A stretch of 12,862 nt of DNA from Deltaproteobacteria bacterium (GTDB lineage Bacteria > Desulfobacterota > JADFXK01). The first letter of the stretch is position 1. Every line of letters begins with the position of its first letter. The notes under the pieces are model-generated. The model did no database searches. It was not told where the DNA came from and saw nothing but the letters and a program-made list of their open reading frames with translations. The stretch lies in contig JADFYC010000070.1 in the NCBI GenBank assembly GCA_015233295.1, positions 1 to 12,862 on the forward strand, written 5' to 3'. Positions 1 to 6,827 of this stretch are shown here, one piece after another. A program made the position numbers and the translations under genes.

Positions 1-142
1 TTCTAATAGTTCCTTATAGTATGGAGGCCATACACTATCCGCTCAAGGTTGGGTGCCGATCATTGTGCAAGACTAAATTTAGTTTGTCTTGGCGGTTGGT
101 TATTGGTCGGCGTCAATGTCAATGTTTTATGGAGGGATATCA
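1..142. other. Leader region upstream of the ABC operon, with two small dyads
   Basis: No gene is supported here. Two symmetric elements are visible: a perfect hairpin, GTATGG-AGG-CCATAC, at 19-33, and a perfect 12-bp palindrome, ACTAAATTTAGT, at 72-83. Either could be an operator or the end of an upstream transcript. Neither is followed by a T-tract, so neither looks like an intrinsic terminator. I could not assign a convincing -35/-10 pair. Confidence 0.35.
131..136 (+). promoter_or_regulatory. Ribosome binding site that fixes a GTG start
   Basis: GGAGGG lies six bases before the GTG at 143. It favours that start over the upstream in-frame TTG at 89 and the ATGs at 116 and 122, which would put extra residues in front of the usual beginning of the ABC domain (V-I-E-I-R-E-L). 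Confidence 0.75.
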
Positions 143-1093
143 GTGATCGAAATCAGAGAGTTGTGCAAAAATTTCGGGACTTTTCCGGCTCTGACCAACA
201 TTTCTTTTGAAGTCAACCGGGGGGAGATTCTGGGTTTCCTGGGCCCGAACGGGGCAGGGAAGACCACGACGATGAAAATCATCACCTGTTACATGCACCC
301 CACGCAGGGTGACGTACTGGTGGACGGGATCAGCGTCTATGATGATACCATGGCGATTCGGAGTAAAATAGGTTACTTGCCGGAAAGCAACCCCCTGTAC
401 ATGGACATGTCGGTGGTGGAGTATTTGAAGTTTATCGCCCAGGTTAGAAGCATCCCCGCCTCGAAGGTGAAAGACCGACTGCGGCAAATCGCGACCACTT
501 GCGGGCTGACCGAGGTGTTGGGCCAGACCATCGGTACCCTGTCCAAGGGTTATCGGCAGCGGGTGGGCCTGGCTCAGGCCATGGTTCACGACCCGGATAT
601 CCTGATCTTGGACGAGCCGACTTCCGGCCTGGATCCGAACCAGATCGTGGAGATCCGGAACCTGATCAAAACCCTGGGCCGGGAAAAAACGGTCGTCTTG
701 TCTACCCATATCTTACCGGAGGTGGAGGCCACCTGCGACCGGATTATAGTTATTGATAAGGGGACCATTGTGGAAGATGGCTCGGTCTCGGAACTGCAGG
801 CCAGATTTCAAGGGGCCGAGAATATATTCTTCACCGTCAAGGCCGGCAATGACGGAGTGGAAGATAAGCTCCGGAGTCATTTTGCCAGGTTACATGTCGC
901 AAAAAGAGGGCAGCCGACGGAGAGCACCTGGGAGTTCACTCTTTCAGCTAAGGAACGGGTGACCGGGCAGGATATCAGAGAAGACGTCTTTGCCTTCGTC
1001 GTCTCCCAAGGCTGGGTTCTGTTGGAGATGACCCGGTCTGAGACCTCACTGGAAGAAATATTCCACAAATTAACCCTTGGTCAACCCAACTGA
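143..1093 (+). CDS. ABC transporter ATP-binding protein, GldA-like (ABC-2 type)
   Basis: This is the cytoplasmic ATPase subunit of an ABC-2 type transporter, 316 aa from the GTG start. Visible motifs are Walker A GPNGAGKT (about residues 34-41), the signature LSKGYRQRVG (133-142), Walker B ILILDEP (153-159) and the switch histidine in STHIL (about 189). LSKGY in place of LSGGQ is typical of the GldA/CcmA-like branch of this family. About 90 residues follow the nucleotide-binding domain, as in GldA-type ATPases. The next genes encode a matching permease, a GldG-like protein and a DUF4340 protein, so the ATPase probably powers that complex. In Bacteroidetes GldA/F/G serve gliding motility; outside that phylum the substrate is unknown, so no motility role is claimed. 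The family call is secure and the cargo is not. Confidence 0.93.
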   Translation: MIEIRELCKNFGTFPALTNISFEVNRGEILGFLGPNGAGKTTTMKIITCYMHPTQGDVLVDGISVYDDTMAIRSKIGYLPESNPLYMDMSVVEYLKFIAQVRSIPASKVKDRLRQIATTCGLTEVLGQTIGTLSKGYRQRVGLAQAMVHDPDILILDEPTSGLDPNQIVEIRNLIKTLGREKTVVLSTHILPEVEATCDRIIVIDKGTIVEDGSVSELQARFQGAENIFFTVKAGNDGVEDKLRSHFARLHVAKRGQPTESTWEFTLSAKERVTGQDIREDVFAFVVSQGWVLLEMTRSETSLEEIFHKLTLGQPN

Positions 1094-1200
1094 CGACTTG
1101 GTCCGGCCCGGCCTGATCAGTTCGGTGAGTTCGGTGGTCCGGTTCGTCGGCTTAACGGTCCCAAACATCGTCAGTCACCAGTTACGGAGGGAAGCGCCAA
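1094..1200. other. Intergenic spacer inside the ABC operon
   Basis: This 107-bp spacer holds no gene. It contains a perfect tandem 9-mer, AGTTCGGTG, at 1119-1127 and 1128-1136, and ends with the GGAGGG ribosome binding site (1186-1191) of the permease gene. No terminator or promoter is evident, so the two genes are probably cotranscribed. Confidence 0.5.
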
Positions 1201-1911
1201 ATGACAAACATCAGTGCAATTTTTTGGCGAGAGTTCAAAGCTTACTTTAACTCGCCCATCGCTTATATAGTTATTCCGCTATTTTTGATCATCACCGGTT
1301 GGTTCTTTTCCAGTTCCCTGTTCCTCATGAACCAGGCCTCGCTCCGCCAAATGTTTAGCGTTATCCCGGCTATCTTCATATTCTTTATTCCGGCGGTAAC
1401 CATGCGCCTGATTGCTGAAGAGAAGAAGAACGGGACGTTTGAAATCCTGGCCACCTTACCCACTACCGACATGGAGATAGTAGTGGGCAAATTTCTGTCC
1501 GCCTTATCCTTTGTGGCCGTTTTCTTGCTTTTGACCTTTCCCCAGGTGATCACCGTTATGGTCTTAGGGGACGCCGAGTTGGGCCCGATCATAGGTGGTT
1601 ACCTGGGCATCCTGATGATGGCTGCGGCCTATCTGGCCATTGGTCTGTTCGCCTCCAGCCTGACCGACAATCAGATCATCGCCTTTATCCTGGCTTTTGT
1701 GATTGCCTTCACCTTTTTCATGGTCGACAAATTCCTGTTTATGGTGCCGGGGCCATTGGTGAGTATGTTTGAGTACTTGAGCATGGATTACCACTTCGCC
1801 AATGTCGCCAAGGGGATTATTGATACACGGGATATGATTTACTATTTTTCGATAATTTTCATGGGCTTATTTTTGACCGGTCAAAGCTTGGCCGGGAGGA
1901 AATGGGGTTAG
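1201..1911 (+). CDS. ABC-2 type transporter permease, GldF-like
   Basis: This is the inner-membrane permease paired with the upstream ATPase. The protein has 236 aa and about six predicted membrane segments near residues 20-40, 51-70, 97-121, 128-150, 157-177 and 211-230. Between helices 2 and 3 lies the cytoplasmic motif EEKKNGTFEILATLPTTD (73-90), which is characteristic of GldF/NosY-type permeases and contacts the ATPase. The ATG is preceded by GGAGGG at 1186-1191. Only one permease gene is present, so the transporter may be a homodimer of this subunit, or the downstream GldG-like protein may contribute its two membrane anchors. The family is clear; the substrate is unknown. Confidence 0.92.
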   Translation: MTNISAIFWREFKAYFNSPIAYIVIPLFLIITGWFFSSSLFLMNQASLRQMFSVIPAIFIFFIPAVTMRLIAEEKKNGTFEILATLPTTDMEIVVGKFLSALSFVAVFLLLTFPQVITVMVLGDAELGPIIGGYLGILMMAAAYLAIGLFASSLTDNQIIAFILAFVIAFTFFMVDKFLFMVPGPLVSMFEYLSMDYHFANVAKGIIDTRDMIYYFSIIFMGLFLTGQSLAGRKWG

Positions 1912-2059
1912 TCAGGGGCAATTGAAGCTTCCCAAAAGCCATGAAGGTTTTCGGCCCGGCGGCAAACGCCGTCATTTTATGAACGATTGACCGGACGGTG
2001 AGCGATTTTATTGACTACCGTCAGGCTATTCCGTCAACATCACCAGAGGAGTTGGACTA
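1912..2059. other. Intergenic spacer with small hairpins
   Basis: This 148-bp spacer has no ORF of note. A 5-bp stem, CGGCG-GCAAA-CGCCG, at 1957-1971 is followed by the T-rich TCATTTTAT and could be a weak attenuator. A second possible stem pairs GACGGT (1994-1999) with ACCGTC (2017-2022) across a long loop. The ribosome binding site for the next gene, AGAGGAG, lies at about 2045-2051. Internal attenuation that lowers expression of the last two genes is possible but unproven. Confidence 0.35.
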
Positions 2060-3637
2060 ATGAGGAAAAAATCCACCTTTCAACTAAGCTCTACCGCCTA
2101 CATCATCCTGGTGGTAAGTCTGGTTGTTCTGGTAAACTTGATATCATTTAACACATTTACTCAATTGGACCTGACCCGGTCCGGCCTCTATACCCTTTCC
2201 CCGGCCAGCAAGAAAATATTTGAGAATCTCAACGACAACGTCCTGGTCAAGGTCTTTTTCACCCCTGACCTCCCGGCGCCCTACAATAATAATGCCCGTT
2301 ATCTCAGAGATATGCTCCAAGAATTTAAGACCTTTTCCAAGGGAAAGTTGAAGTTTGAATTCATTGATCCGAGCACTGATCCGAAGAGCGAGGAACAGGC
2401 TAAACGCCTGGGGGTGCCGCCGGTTCAAATCAACGTCATGCGAAAAGATAAATTCGAAGTCAAACAGGTCTACATGGGGATGGCCTTCCTCTACCTGGAC
2501 AAATCGGAGATGATCCCGGTGGTCAAAGGCTCCGGGGGCCTGGAATATGACATCACCTCGACGATCAAGAAATTGACCAGTGATAAGGCGGTGAAGATCG
2601 GATTGCTGGCTCCTCAATCCACGCCCATGATGGGTCAGGGGGGACGTGCCTACAATCGGCTGAACCAACTCCTGGCCAAGAACTATCAGGTTGTCCCTTT
2701 GACCCTGGATAAAGAAAAACCAATTGACAAAGACATGGACCTCCTTATCTTGGCCGGGCCGGAAAAGCCTTTGGAACCCTGGCAGGAATATCGCGTAGAT
2801 CAGTTCATCATGGGGGGTGGGAAGGTCGCCTTCTTTGTTGAAAAAGTCAACGCCAACATGCAATATGGTATGGCTCGGGCGGTAAACAAGGAAATGGACC
2901 CGTGGCTGGAGAATTATGGGTTCAAAGTCAATAACGATCTGGTCATTGACATCAAGAATGCCAGAATTACCATTCAGCAACAGAGCGGGGGAATGACCAT
3001 CGCCAGTATGGTCAATTACCCGTTCTTTCCGGTGATCAGCGACTTTCCCAAGGACAGCCCCATGGTTAGAGATTTAAGTGACCTGACCTTGTTTTTCACT
3101 TCGTCTCTCGAGAAGTCTAAACAGGCCGGTGATCAGGTCGTCTTTACTCCAGTGGCCCAGTCTTCAAGTACTTCCGGGGTATTGACCGATCCCTTCGCTA
3201 TTGATCCTTACCAGAAGTTCACCAAAGAGCAATTCAACGGCGGCGCCAAGACCCTGGTGGCCACCGTCATCGGCGCCTTTAAATCCTACTTCAAGGACGG
3301 ATTGCCTAAAGATATTAAAGAAGATAAGGAACGGCTCCCGGAAGGCAAGAAAACCAGACTGGTGGTAGTGGGTAATGCCCGGATACTGGAGGACGAGTAT
3401 ACCTCCGGCCGAAGCAATATGGCGTTTATCCTGAACGCCGTGGATTGGTTGGCCCAGGAAGAAGATCTGATCGCCATCCGGTCTAAGGGTGAAGCGATGC
3501 CCCCGCTAACCGAAATCTCCGACGGGGCTAAGGTATTGATAAAATATATCAACGTGATAGCCGCCCCGATCTTGTTTATTCTCTTCGGGTTGATTTATTG
3601 GCAGGCCAGAAAACGAAGGGCCAAGGAGGTGCTCTAA
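2060..3637 (+). CDS. GldG-family ABC-type transport auxiliary protein
   Basis: This 525-aa protein matches the GldG/ABC_transp_aux type. It has an N-terminal membrane anchor (about residues 12-33), a large extracytoplasmic region and a C-terminal membrane helix (about 498-517) followed by the basic tail WQARKRRAKE. Family-typical sequence includes the DLTRSGLYTLSPASKKI stretch just after the first helix, VKVFFTPDLP, and GGLEYDITSTIKKL. The membrane topology places the bulk of the protein in the periplasm, probably as a partner of the permease. ATG 2060 follows an AGAGGAG ribosome binding site. The next gene begins at the base after this stop codon, showing tight coupling. The biochemical role of the family outside gliding bacteria is not established. 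Confidence 0.9.
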   Translation: MRKKSTFQLSSTAYIILVVSLVVLVNLISFNTFTQLDLTRSGLYTLSPASKKIFENLNDNVLVKVFFTPDLPAPYNNNARYLRDMLQEFKTFSKGKLKFEFIDPSTDPKSEEQAKRLGVPPVQINVMRKDKFEVKQVYMGMAFLYLDKSEMIPVVKGSGGLEYDITSTIKKLTSDKAVKIGLLAPQSTPMMGQGGRAYNRLNQLLAKNYQVVPLTLDKEKPIDKDMDLLILAGPEKPLEPWQEYRVDQFIMGGGKVAFFVEKVNANMQYGMARAVNKEMDPWLENYGFKVNNDLVIDIKNARITIQQQSGGMTIASMVNYPFFPVISDFPKDSPMVRDLSDLTLFFTSSLEKSKQAGDQVVFTPVAQSSSTSGVLTDPFAIDPYQKFTKEQFNGGAKTLVATVIGAFKSYFKDGLPKDIKEDKERLPEGKKTRLVVVGNARILEDEYTSGRSNMAFILNAVDWLAQEEDLIAIRSKGEAMPPLTEISDGAKVLIKYINVIAAPILFILFGLIYWQARKRRAKEVL

Positions 3638-4843
3638 ATGAAAGGCAAAATCATTATTCTGTGCGCAGTCGTGGCTATCTTGGGGGTAATCTATTTTGTC
3701 AAAAGTCAACCTCCGGCTCCGGATAAATCTGAAGGAAAGTTTCTGGCGCTTGATTTTGACAAAGTGACCAGCCTCACCTTGACCGGCAAAGATCGGGCCA
3801 TCTCCCTGGTCAAGGTAGGAGATAAATGGCGCCTGGAAAAGCCCATATCCTATCTGGCCGATCAAGCCCAGGTGAATAATTTTATTAATGAAATAAAAAA
3901 TAAGCCGGCTGGCGAGGTCATATCCAGCGACGAAAAAAAGTACAGCCGCTTTGAGACGGATGAGGCCGGCGGCATTAAGGTGACCTTACTCAACGACAAA
4001 AAAGAAGTTCAGGCGGAATTTCTTGTCGGCAAGAGCAGCCCGGACGATAGCCTAACCTATATCCGGAAAAAAGACTCCAAAGATGTCATAATGCTGCCCG
4101 CCCGCCTGAATGCTTTTGTGAAGAGGCAAGTGGATGACTTGCGGGACAAGACCATTATCGATTTTGAACCTGGTCAACTGGCCGGATTGACGTTTGCCTT
4201 TTCCGATGAGCAGTTCGGCCTCGCCCCGAAAGACAAAGATTGGCAGGTGATAAGAAATGGCAAGACCCAACCGGTGGTCAACAAGCCGGCGGTGGAGGCG
4301 GCGATTAGCCTCCTAAGCAAGTTTAGGACGTCGGAATTCCATAAAAAACCGGCTGAAGTTGACTTTAAGGCGCCAGACTTGACCTTGAGCCTGATCCTTA
4401 AAGACAAGTCGGAAAGGAAGCTGCAGTTTAAGGCTGATGAAAAAAAGGAAAAGTACTTTGTCAAGGTTGATAACAAAGAACCGGTCTTCATCGTCTTTAA
4501 AGAACCAGTAGCCGGCCTTTTTAAAAAATCTCAAGACTACCTGGAAATCAAGGAACCAACTGCGGCCCCAGGAACGGTGCCGGGAGCGGTCGTTCCCCCC
4601 GGTGGAGGCCAGTTCATTCCCATGAAACCCGGAAGCCAACAAGGCCCGACTATGAAGCCCGGAACTCAACAAGGCCCGACCGTTGGTTCTATTCCTCCGG
4701 GAGCTAACGAGGGACCCGGCGTCAGGATCGGGCCACCCAAGCCGGCACCGGGAATAAAACCAGGGCCATCCAAGCCGGGGCAGGGCGTAACGGCCGGCCA
4801 ATTGAATAAAAAGGCGCCTGAAGCAGCTAAATCCGGACAATAA
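3638..4843 (+). CDS. DUF4340 domain-containing membrane-anchored protein with Pro/Gly-rich tail
   Basis: This 401-aa protein has an N-terminal hydrophobic anchor (about residues 4-21) without a lipobox. DUF4340-type sequence begins near residue 35 (F-L-A-L-D-F-D-K-V) and continues with WRLEKPISYLADQAQVNNFI; a second similar beta-rich segment runs to about residue 305. Residues 307-401 are low-complexity Pro/Gly/Lys/Gln and probably disordered, with two copies of MKPG(S/T)QQGPT at 329-348. The start abuts the preceding stop (TAAATG), and its ribosome binding site AAGGAGG lies inside gldG. DUF4340 genes commonly follow GldG-like genes, so it is very likely a periplasmic-side part of the same complex. 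The molecular function is unknown. It ends the operon, just before a bidirectional terminator. Confidence 0.9.
   Translation: MKGKIIILCAVVAILGVIYFVKSQPPAPDKSEGKFLALDFDKVTSLTLTGKDRAISLVKVGDKWRLEKPISYLADQAQVNNFINEIKNKPAGEVISSDEKKYSRFETDEAGGIKVTLLNDKKEVQAEFLVGKSSPDDSLTYIRKKDSKDVIMLPARLNAFVKRQVDDLRDKTIIDFEPGQLAGLTFAFSDEQFGLAPKDKDWQVIRNGKTQPVVNKPAVEAAISLLSKFRTSEFHKKPAEVDFKAPDLTLSLILKDKSERKLQFKADEKKEKYFVKVDNKEPVFIVFKEPVAGLFKKSQDYLEIKEPTAAPGTVPGAVVPPGGGQFIPMKPGSQQGPTMKPGTQQGPTVGSIPPGANEGPGVRIGPPKPAPGIKPGPSKPGQGVTAGQLNKKAPEAAKSGQ
4622..4681 (+). repeat. Two tandem 30-bp units in the DUF4340 gene
   Basis: Two in-frame 30-bp units (4622-4651 and 4652-4681) match at 26 of 30 bases and encode MKPGSQQGPT and MKPGTQQGPT. 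Three of the four differences fall at third codon positions. This is a recent internal duplication in the disordered tail. Confidence 0.85.
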
Positions 4844-4871
4844 TCTGAATCTGACCAATGCCGGGTAAGCA

Positions 4872-4899
4872 TCAGCGGTCAGCTTTCAGCCCTCAATAA
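4872..4899 (+). repeat. Degenerate 7-bp-period repeat (TCAGCNN units)
   Basis: Four consecutive heptamers read TCAGCGG, TCAGCTT, TCAGCCC and TCAATAA. The reverse-complement array lies at 4980-5007. The two arrays flank the terminator hairpin between convergent genes. Confidence 0.7.
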
Positions 4900-4980
4900 A
4901 AACAATGCCCCCCTCATCGGCAGCGGCTTCGATTCAGCCAGCCATGACGAGGAGGGAAGGGCACTAATCTGTTCTTTTTG
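4898..4980. terminator. Bidirectional intrinsic terminator between convergent genes
   Basis: TGCCC (4906-4910) pairs with GGGCA (4959-4963), CCCTC (4911-4915) with GAGGG (4952-4956), and TCG (4917-4919) with CGA (4948-4950). The apex holds a nested GGCT/AGCC stem (4925-4928 and 4936-4939). The + strand continues into TTCTTTTT (4972-4979). The - strand continues into ATTGTTTTTATT (complement of 4895-4906). It sits between the end of the DUF4340 gene and the end of the gene on the opposite strand, as expected for a shared terminator. The AA bulge at 4957-4958 and the long apical region make it imperfect. Confidence 0.65.
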
Positions 4981-5007
4981 GCTGACTGCTGATTGTTGAT
5001 CGCTTAC
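4980..5007 (-). repeat. Degenerate 7-bp-period repeat, inverted copy (NGCTGAN units)
   Basis: The heptamers GGCTGAC, TGCTGAT, TGTTGAT and CGCTTAC form the inverted partner of the array at 4872-4899. The best paired arms are ATCAGCGGTCAGC (4871-4883) and GCTGACTGCTGAT (4981-4993), complementary at 12 of 13 positions. Confidence 0.7.
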
Positions 5008-5035
5008 GACTAACCGTGTATTCGTTCGGACAGAT

Positions 5036-6211
5036 CTAAAGCATCAGATATCCGTCGGGAGCCAGGCTGGTCGCCAGCATGACCGTATTGATGTCCCGAT
5101 GTTCCGTAAAACTAGTGACTTCTCTATTGGCCGGCCCAAGCCAGAAGTCTTCAATGATTTTAGCCAACGACCCATACTGCATCAGTATCTCGACCTGCCG
5201 GCTCAGCCGTTGTCCACCCTTGAAATTGTCTGGTTTTATTTCAATCAGACGCCGTATCCTTTCCAAAGCATGCAACCCGATAGATAACCCCAGCTCACGA
5301 AATGCCAACCGATAATCAGCGGGTGCCTGCAACGAATTGGCCCACGCCCGAGCCTCTAATCCGAGCCGGGAGGCGTCCAATAAAGCGGCCAGGAGATCGT
5401 TCTGCGACAAAATTCCGATGGCGATCATTTGGGCCACTCTATAGCCATCGGACAAAAGCCCGCCTAAGCCGAGCAGGTCATCCGTGGTCCAATCCTTTCC
5501 CTGGCAAACAGCAACCATGTCGGCAAGTTCCGTCCTTAAATCCAAAGACGCATCCGCCTCGCCCATCGCTCTGGCCTGAAGTTCGTGATAGGTGATGAGT
5601 CCATCGAGGGGATCGTGATGCCCCATGGAAGCGACAAGCGGATAGGACAGATCGATGCTCATCTTCCAGTACATCCGTCTCTGGCCTCCGGGCCTGGGAA
5701 CATGGGTGAATTTGGCATGGGCCGTTTTGGCCAGCTCAATCGCCCACCGATTATAAGTCGGATCTCCTGTGACAGCGGTTACACGATTGAGGGCATGCAT
5801 CCACCTGGTCAGGTAGTGGTAGTACTGCCCATCACGATCCCATTCCAACTGCTCATTAAATGGATCATCGGGGCGGCGTTCGTTCATTTTCTTGCCGATC
5901 CTCAATCCTCCGATGACCGGGTGCTGCTCGCCTTCCTGTTCATTGAGGCCGCTGATCCAACCCGAGCGCCGGTCGTCCGCCCGGTGTCGACCGAGGATTC
6001 TGTGGACCTGATCGACTAGTAACAAGGCCAGGTTCCTATAACTTTCATCATTCGTTTGACGATAAAGCTCCAGGAAATTGCACACGGCAAAAGCGTCAGT
6101 CCACAAGTAGCGCCGTTGAATCCCACCCGCCGAGGCAATTCCGGTCTGTCTGGCAAATTCACTCATGAGTTCCGCAACGATGGAAAATTTTAGTTCTTCC
6201 TTTATCTGCAT
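5036..6211 (-). CDS. Conserved protein of unknown function, probable alpha/alpha barrel
   Basis: This 391-aa protein has no signal peptide or membrane helix and is probably cytoplasmic. The start is well supported: AGGAAGGAG lies seven bases before the ATG. The N-terminal half is rich in motifs that look strongly conserved: RRYLWTDAFAVCNFLELY (33-50), VDQVHRILGRHR (66-77), GWISGLNEQEGEQHP (84-98), GGLRIGK (101-107) and EWDRDGQYYHYLTRWMHAL (123-141). The repeated amphipathic helices and aromatic/acidic clusters resemble (alpha/alpha)6 barrels of the six-hairpin glycosidase or N-acylglucosamine-2-epimerase kind. I recall similar uncharacterised proteins in archaea and anaerobic bacteria. The fold and any sugar-related enzymatic role are inferences. 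The gene diverges from the Fur-family regulator across 85 bp and converges with the ABC operon. Confidence 0.8.
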   Translation of the reverse strand: MQIKEELKFSIVAELMSEFARQTGIASAGGIQRRYLWTDAFAVCNFLELYRQTNDESYRNLALLLVDQVHRILGRHRADDRRSGWISGLNEQEGEQHPVIGGLRIGKKMNERRPDDPFNEQLEWDRDGQYYHYLTRWMHALNRVTAVTGDPTYNRWAIELAKTAHAKFTHVPRPGGQRRMYWKMSIDLSYPLVASMGHHDPLDGLITYHELQARAMGEADASLDLRTELADMVAVCQGKDWTTDDLLGLGGLLSDGYRVAQMIAIGILSQNDLLAALLDASRLGLEARAWANSLQAPADYRLAFRELGLSIGLHALERIRRLIEIKPDNFKGGQRLSRQVEILMQYGSLAKIIEDFWLGPANREVTSFTEHRDINTVMLATSLAPDGYLML

Positions 6212-6261
6212 CGGCTGGCTCCTTCCTGTTCTTTCGAACGCTATCTAGTCTGAAATTATCC

Positions 6262-6288
6262 TTGACCTTAATCCACCTTTATGATAAT
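6262..6288 (+). promoter_or_regulatory. Putative promoter of the Fur-family gene
   Basis: A consensus-like -35, TTGACC (6262-6267), is followed by GATAAT (6283-6288) after 15 bp; alternatively TAATTT (6285-6290) gives a 17-bp spacing. Transcription would begin near 6295-6297, at or just before the ATG. The -10 region lies inside the putative operator, which fits autorepression. This is inferred from sequence only. Confidence 0.5.
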
Positions 6289-6298
6289 TTTTCTCAAT
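6277..6298 (+). promoter_or_regulatory. Putative Fur/Zur-type operator before the regulator gene
   Basis: The stretch ATAATTTTTCTCAATGACT (6284-6302) matches 6835-6853, upstream of the zinc transport operon, at 18 of 19 bases. The dyad is weaker here than at the second site (6 of 11 half-site positions pair). It overlaps the likely -10 and the start codon, so binding would block initiation. An autoregulatory Zur site is the simplest reading. Confidence 0.55.
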
Positions 6299-6767
6299 GA
6301 CTCAGGATTACGACAAACGCCCAGATGACCTCCGGATAGATAACCTCAAAATAGATGACCTCCGGCGCGCCTTTCGCCGTCAAGGTCTCCGCCTAACTCC
6401 CCAGAAGGTAACCGTGTGGCGGCTATTCGCCGACTCAACCAAAGGTTTAACTCTGCCGGAGGCTTGTCGCGCTCTGCAAGAATACGCCATAGGCCAAGCT
6501 ACAGTTTATCGTGTGGTTAACTCGTTATGTGAATTGGGCTTTCTGCTGCACATTCACGGCCCCAACGGTGAACACCGCTACCTGGCCGGCCACTCCGGGC
6601 ACGTTCATCACCTGATTTGCCGCACCTGTGGTCATGTTCGCGAGGTGACCGACTGTGATCTCTCAACTTTAGAAAAACTCCTGGCCGCCCAGACCGGTTT
6701 TGCCGTGGAAGGACATCATCTTGAATTTTATGGCCAGTGCCCGCGCTGCACCCCTCTGCCGGGCTAA
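6297..6767 (+). CDS. Fur-family transcriptional regulator, probably zinc-responsive (Zur-like)
   Basis: This 156-aa DNA-binding metal sensor has a winged-helix N-terminal domain from about residue 22 (RRAFRRQGLRLTPQK, recognition helix around QATVYRVVNSLCELGF, 67-82) and a C-terminal metal-binding dimerisation domain. Structural-zinc cysteine pairs are C108/C111 (CRTC) and C148/C151 (CPRC). Candidate sensor ligands include H102, H104 and H105, with H140, H141 and E143 near the C-terminus. ATG 6297 has no Shine-Dalgarno sequence. An in-frame TAA at 6285-6287 excludes an upstream start, and the winged helix begins too early for a much later one, so translation may be leaderless. The N-terminal extension holds three pentapeptide repeats. 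Location beside the importer and the shared operator argue for zinc rather than iron sensing, but metal specificity cannot be read from sequence. Confidence 0.92.
   Translation: MTQDYDKRPDDLRIDNLKIDDLRRAFRRQGLRLTPQKVTVWRLFADSTKGLTLPEACRALQEYAIGQATVYRVVNSLCELGFLLHIHGPNGEHRYLAGHSGHVHHLICRTCGHVREVTDCDLSTLEKLLAAQTGFAVEGHHLEFYGQCPRCTPLPG
6323..6367 (+). repeat. Three tandem 15-bp units in the regulator gene
   Basis: Units at 6323-6337, 6338-6352 and 6353-6367 begin AGATGACCTC, AGATAACCTC and AGATGACCTC. They encode the near-repeats DDLRI, DNLKI and DDLRR just before the winged-helix domain. Units 1 and 3 share AGATGACCTCCGG exactly. Confidence 0.8.
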
Positions 6768-6827
6768 TGCCCGATTGTTTCCAAGAGGTATACGTCGTGA
6801 TTTATTTTACCGGCGCAATTTTTCCCA

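Noticed and set aside
89..142. Upstream TTG or ATG starts for the first ABC ATPase
   Set aside because: The GTG at 143 has a well-spaced GGAGGG and matches the usual start of the ABC domain.
1119..1136. Tandem 9-mer AGTTCGGTG between the ATPase and permease genes
   Set aside because: Only two units in non-coding spacer; too short to distinguish from chance or slippage, and no function can be tied to it.
2144..2980. 278-aa open frame on the minus strand inside the GldG-like gene
   Set aside because: It is the antisense shadow of a well-supported coding sequence and shows no recognisable domain.
4872..5007. Heptad arrays as a CRISPR array or phage attachment site
   Set aside because: The period is 7 bp with no spacers, no cas genes or integrase are nearby, and the copies are inverted.
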